From the NCBI GenBank assembly GCA_943737045.1, contig CALSFV010000015.1, positions 62,001 through 126,000 on the forward strand: a stretch of DNA of 64,000 nucleotides, in the 5' to 3' direction. Shown here piece by piece: positions 59,558-64,000 of the stretch (positions are counted from its first letter, which is position 1; every line of letters starts with the position of its first letter). A model generated the notes under the pieces. The model saw only the letters and a list, made by a program, of their open reading frames with translations, was not told where the DNA came from and ran no database searches. Position numbers and translations under genes: made by a program. The stretch comes from Parapristionchus giblindavisi. Lineage: Eukaryota; Nematoda; Chromadorea; Rhabditida; Diplogasteridae.

Positions 59558-59948
59558 GTCCCGCGCGGGCCCGCACGTTCGCGCTCCCATCGATGCCGCA
59601 TCATGCCGCATCGATGAATAATTTTTTTCAAACATTTCATTGGTTGTGATCGTTGTATCATCAGATAATATTAATATCACCGCAGAAACGAAAATTTTGA
59701 GTGTGGACCGTGTCGCACGTTCGCGCTCCCTAAACGGGGCCGCATCATGCCGCATCGATGAATAATTTTTTTTAACAATTCGTTGTTTGTGATCGTTGCA
59801 TCATCAAATAAGGGTGCGGACATGATGCTGCAACGATCGCAACCAATGAAATGTTTGAAAAACAATTATTCATCGATGCGGCATGATGCGGCCCCCCGCG
59901 GGCCGCGGGGGGCCGCGTTTAGGGAGCGCGAACGTGCGGGACTGTAGT
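59558..59948. mobile_element. GC-ended MITE with TA target site
   Basis: Ends CAGTCCCGC... and ...GCGGGACTG sit between TA dinucleotides. Adjacent blocks CCGCACGTTCGCGCTCCC and GGGAGCGCGAACGTGCGG match as inverted repeats. Internal copies of GCCGCATCATGCCGCATCGA appear three times, and ATCGATGAATAATTTTTTT twice plus once inverted. No protein is encoded. Confidence 0.8.
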
Positions 59949-60066
59949 TAGGTTTTGTAATAGGGTTCGCAGTTAATTTTGCAGTTTCATGGTCCGATAC
60001 CTGCTTTGTTCCATTTCCATTTTCTAATTATAATTATGATTTTTGTAGTGGTTTCGGTTCAGATGG

Positions 60067-60186
60067 TATTGTCCGTATAAAATGTACTTGCATAATTGCA
60101 GTGCTACTTAAACATAGAAATTCATTGTGGCGGTAGTTGGCTACTCTCGTAACAAATAAACAAGTGTATTTTATACGGTCAATAGG
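60067..60186. mobile_element. MITE family C, short copy
   Basis: Same ends as the copy at 41074 (TATTGTCCGTATAAAATG and TTTTATACGGTCAATA) and shared inside sequence ATAGAAATTCATTGTGGC, but about 105 bp of the middle is missing. Confidence 0.85.
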
Positions 60187-60309
60187 CTCTTACGATGGAT
60201 CACGTGATTTATTATAGGAAAATGTTCTTTTTTTCAAATCAATTGACAACTCGTCTAAGATGCATCTGTGGTTGTGACTGTAAAAACCTGTCAGAAACTT
60301 CCGTTTGTG

Positions 60310-60660
60310 CTCTGCTCCGCAATTTTAGGGGGGCCAATAATTTGGTCGAACATTTTTGGGTGCCTAAAATTTGGCTACCAGACAAGCCCCACTTTTAAGT
60401 TGAGTCAATAATTTGGTTTTTTTCAAGTGGGGCTGTTATTTTAGTCTAAAATTTTAGCCAAAGTTTGGCTAAAATTTTGGACTAAAATAATAGCCCCACT
60501 TCTAACCAAATTATTGGCTCAACCACCAAATTATTGACTCAACTTTAAAAGTGGGGCTTGTCTGGTAGCCAAATTTTAGAGTCAACTTTTACGGTCCTCC
60601 AAATTATTGGCCCCACTTCGACCAAATTATTGGCACCCCTAAAATTGCGGAGTGATATTT
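60310..60660. mobile_element. Fold-back element of AATTATTGG-type units
   Basis: CTCCGCAATTTTAGGGG at the left pairs with CCCCTAAAATTGCGGAG at the right, and the whole 340 bp folds about TTAGCCAAAGTTTGGCTAA near 60473. The motifs CCAATAATTTGG and AAGTGGGGCT recur along the arms. Confidence 0.8.
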
Positions 60661-60964
60661 GCCACAGGAAATGATGCTTTAATGCATGGTCATTACTGAT
60701 AATCTTCTGATTATGATTGGTTTAGAGAGAGGGCGTGGTCAGAGTGTCCCGATAATAGTCAGGGAATCCGGATGGATTGGTGAGCTCTATCGTTATTTTC
60801 TCTTCTCCAAGAAACGAAAAATATAATATTTAATATACATCAACTATCAAAGCAACGGCCTTTACGATTTTGACGATAAGAATAATACGAATAACAACAA
60901 TTTATATGTATTCCTTCAATCGGACACGAGACGGGCATTATCAGAATCACGCAGAATAGTTATA

Positions 60965-61580
60965 TTTAGCTTATTGTTAAAGGTGGAGTCTGAGCAATAT
61001 TTTCGTGAAAAAATATTTTCATGAACGCTATGCATTTGCATAGACATTCGAGAGCCTCCATCTTTAAAGTGAGCGTAACCTCTCTCAATGGTCTCTTCAT
61101 TGCGCACACTATTTCTCTGTACTCTAACAACGAGAGAGCGTGGAGCGTTGAAGAGACCGTTGACAAAGGTTTCAGCCTCTTTAACTGCAATGTCAAACTC
61201 CGCAAATAAATAGTTAGTAGACTAGATCCGATTGAATCTGAGAAGAATGATTAAATAATTTTTACACATCTAAATAGAGCACTAGCTTTATATTCGAAAT
61301 ATAGTAAATATAAATTTTTAACCAGTAGAAGTATTGTCAAAAATTCAGTCCTAGTTTGTAATCAAAGAGCAATAAAAATTCCTTGATTTCATGATGATGA
61401 ATAACATGAATAACATTTATGAATGACAAACGGGTAATTTGTTCTTACTTTGATCGTAGTGCTAAAAAAATATATATTTTCATTTCTTTTGTTGCATTAA
61501 TATATTTGAAAAGGGGACCAAAACCTTTGTCAACGGCCTCTTCAACGGTCTATTTACACTCTCTCGTTGTTAGAGAACAG
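60965..61580. repeat. Inverted-repeat remnant
   Basis: CTAACAACGAGAGAGCGTGG with GACCGTTGACAAAGGTTT (61125-61175) is repeated inverted at 61520-61572. The left border AAAGGTGGAGTCTGAGCA resembles 58918-58935, at the edge of the 1.8-kb fold-back. It may be part of an older member of that group. Confidence 0.5.
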
Positions 61581-61674
61581 ATTGTTACTATTTTAACATA
61601 TGTATTTTAATACATGTATACTTCGCTTTATATATTTGAATGAAATATGATGTAAGGTGAAGTCATAAGTAACG

Positions 61675-62060
61675 CTTGTTTTTCACTTATTTATCTCAAA
61701 ATGTTCACAAAGTATGGTGGATACTGGAAATAATCTCCATTCTCACCGATGACCTTCTGCCATCTACCGGACACTTTATGGATCATTTCGTGATAGAAGG
61801 ACTGTGACCGATTATGTAAATATTTGTCGAGTAGGATCGGTCATTGAAGCCCTGCCCTATGAGGAACTGATGGAGCGTCGAGAAAAGGTGATAATAAGAA
61901 GGGGCAAGGTCGGGTGAGCACAGGGGATGGGGAAGGACAGTCCAGCCATAACTCGCTAGCTCAGTCTTTGTCGTTCTTTTGGTATGGGATCGCCGTAGTA
62001 TTCCCGATATTATCTTCTTGTGATCCAATCTCCTGTCGAGCGTCAGCCTTAAATATAAAA
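61675..62060 (-). pseudogene. Mariner-family transposase relic (C-terminal part)
   Basis: On the minus strand the catalytic-domain signature reads GWTVLPHPLCSPDLAPSYYH, where functional mariner proteins usually have Asp in place of the first Tyr of YYH. After a frame break at about 61830 the reading continues as KYLHNRSQSFYHEMIHK, then WQKVIGENGDYF, ending VNILR and a stop at 61675-61677. Upstream, the DNARPH region is disrupted and the N-terminal DNA-binding half is absent. Dead by frameshift, truncation and loss of a catalytic residue. Confidence 0.85.
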
Positions 62061-62457
62061 ATACTTGCCTTAAAACAATATTTATATCATTTAGTAATGG
62101 TTTACATATAAAAACTACTTCAAATGTTTGTTTACGAGTCTTAAAACTATGCGTAAGTGGATCAATACTGTTCATAATCTTACCGTATCATTCCGAATAT
62201 TAATATCTCCTTGGGATTCATTCTCTTGAAGAGAAGATTGATTAAATAAAAGAGCATCCTTAAATGACACAAATCATTCTCCAATCAATCAATATACCGT
62301 ATACCGTACCGTTTCATTTCCAATGTTTACATCGTCTACTTCAGTCGTTGAAGCGCTCAAAGAATATATTTATAAATAAATAAAAAATAAAAAATAAATA
62401 AATAAATAAATGAATAAATTTAAACTACATATAATTAAAATTGTAAAAGAATTGGAC
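62061..62457. other. 3' flank of the POT1-like gene
   Basis: Low-complexity ATAAATAAATAAAA at 62366-62412 (A/T-rich), and no supported exon. Presumed 3'UTR on the minus strand. Confidence 0.4.
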
Positions 62458-64000
62458 CTACTCAATACGTTCGAAGTCTTCCTCCTCTTCCTCTTCTTCT
62501 TCCTCTTTGACTATATTTATATACATCACCTCATTATCATTTGCCGTCGTCCTCTCTTTATCATCTACAATATCATATACATGATTCATCATTGTGTATT
62601 CATTCATACCACAATTGTCATTCGTCGCCTCCTTTCCCACACCACGCGCACTATCAACACTCACACTTCGATCATTGAGAACAACACTGTCAGTCTCAAC
62701 CAAGGATGCGATTTCATTCATTATTCTATTAGATAGTTCAAAGAACATCTTCGACTCCTGTAATCGATAATCATGTCAGTTACCGTATCCTAACAACTAT
62801 TGTAACCTCTTTGATTTGATATTCATCGATTAATTTCACACTATTACATTCGGCCATCCAAGAACGAGAAGGAATACTGGAATCAATCGATAATCATACT
62901 GATCTACAGTAATCAATCACTCACGGTTGTTTATTGTTAAGTAATCCGTGTATAGCAGGGGCACAAACAACTTTTCCAATACGAACAAAGCTACCAGACT
63001 GTAATCGATATTTATGTATGTTACAGTAATCCGTAGTGGCATACTTTGAGATTACTATCGTCTTTCCATTCAGGAATCAATATATCGATTGTTCTTCCGA
63101 TGGATGATCTATGAACGATGGGAGAAGGGGAAATTATCATCTACAATAATAGAAAGATCATCTACATTTCAATGAATAATCTATCACAAACCTCATCGTC
63201 TTTTCCACAAATGTCCTTAGATAGAGCAATGTCATTAATCTTCTCACTAAAATCATGAATATCGATTGATTAATATTTTTGGAAGGCTTACGGTATCTCC
63301 GTTCCATCCCATACTCGAATCGACATTACCCTCTTTCCATCTTCACACATTCTACGGGATACCGATATCAACTGACATTGCCATGTTTTACTATTCGATC
63401 AATCGATAAAAAACAAACCTGAGCGAATACATCACAGACTCTGGCATTGCTGATATGAGAAACACTCGGTAGTATACGCTGGAAAAAATGTATTTATTGT
63501 ATATTTTAATATGCTTTATCTCATGTCTCATACTCATATCTTCATTTTTTGTTCATTTCAATGTTACTTGTGGTGTGGTGGTATTATAATTCTTTGCCAT
63601 GCTTTCTCTAAAACCCACAAAAAGATGGTTTGTCAGAGCCGAGAGTATCAAATTAGCTGGGGTGGGTGCGTTTAAAGTGATAGAGTAGAATGGCCAATGT
63701 CATTTTCTTATTAAGTGTCGATGAATTCGTATCGACAGATCTTCTTGAAACATTCTTTGTTCATTATCGATCGATCGAATGTCATACCTTCTTTGTAATA
63801 ATCATGCTCATAGATGCACGTATCTTCGACTGAAACATCCTACAACGATAACGATTACCATAACCCAGATATATTGATTGAATCGTAATAATTTGAAACT
63901 TGATTGGAATAATCCACCGCAGTTCAGCTACACCACATATAACTATTTTTGTAAAGTGAACCAACCTCATATGAGGAGAAACTGCTTCACGCCACTGTTC
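62458..64000 (-). CDS. pot: POT1-like telomere single-strand-binding protein, 3' part
   Basis: Partial gene; its start lies beyond 64000. Visible exons on the minus strand: 64000-63966 (cut), 63839-63788, 63478-63419, 63371-63292, 63246-63192, 63140-63045, 62998-62925, 62876-62807, 62757-62458, all phases consistent, about 273 aa seen. The series SIRVWDGTEIP, then RTIDILIPEW, then SGSFVRIGKVV matches the second OB fold of POT1 (human: LLKVWDGT, TIDILVY, VGSFLRIYS in the same order). The visible start EQWREAVSPHM could match the linker before that fold. C. elegans has several short POT proteins, and this could be any of them. The last exon (100 codons) is acidic and ends with a run of nine Glu, then DFERIE. 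Intron-rich, no neighbours in an operon. Confidence 0.72.
63588..63676. repeat. Hairpin MITE-like repeat, family A, partial (POT1-like intron)
   Basis: Right half only: TGTCAGAGCCGAGAGTATCA followed by AAATTAGCTGGGGTGGGTGC and TTTAAAG. The left half is mostly lost, with a short TGCCATGCTTTCTC match. Confidence 0.5.

Noticed and set aside
62410..62736. 108-codon + strand frame
   Set aside because: Antisense of the last, well-supported exon of the POT1-like gene.

Overview
This is eukaryotic DNA, almost certainly from a free-living or related chromadorean nematode. The genes are split into many short exons by GT..AG introns. Many introns start with GTACGGTAG-like donors and carry TGATCTTTGATC and ATTGATTG strings. 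A secreted fatty-acid-binding protein of the nematode type is present, and the spaces between genes are full of short hairpin repeats. The species cannot be named from sequence alone. No rRNA gene, intact tRNA gene, CRISPR array or bacterial operon was seen.

Left part (about 0.5-37.1 kb) is gene-dense. In order: an EDEM3-like ER mannosidase with a PA domain (490-12444, +) that also has an alternative membrane-anchored terminal exon; phosphatidylserine synthase 1 (14904-20113, +); mitochondrial sulfite oxidase (21759-27745, +); a 1.95-kb polypyrimidine tandem repeat (about 29.64-31.59 kb); a DUSP12-type dual-specificity phosphatase with a C-terminal zinc domain (31938-34843, +); and, convergent with it, a secreted nematode FABP (35807-37093, -). 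Every model here was built by hand from splice sites. In each, intron phases close and the summed exon length is a multiple of three.

Middle part (about 38.0-49.8 kb) has no recognisable host gene. It is a stack of fold-back (long inverted repeat) elements. A 3-kb nested cluster is followed by a palindrome of about 8.8 kb. The palindrome's two 3.7-kb arms are separated by two smaller, adjacent palindromes that carry decayed tRNA-like sequence. The arms contain a degenerate tandem repeat of roughly 430-450 bp.

Right part. A 13-exon gene for an unrecognised secreted protein (50662-54605, -) has a 605-bp tandem duplication at its 3' end and two mobile elements in one intron. Then come more fold-back elements and MITE-like elements (55.4-60.7 kb), a broken mariner transposase (about 61.68-62.05 kb, -), and the 3' part of a POT1-like telomere-binding gene that runs off the right edge (62458-64000, -).

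The genes do not form one pathway: they serve ER glycoprotein quality control, phospholipid synthesis, sulfur oxidation, phosphatase signalling, lipid transport and telomere protection. The most unusual biology is the repeated architecture of fold-backs inserted into the loops of other fold-backs, the alternative membrane-anchored EDEM end, and the uncharacterised secreted protein.
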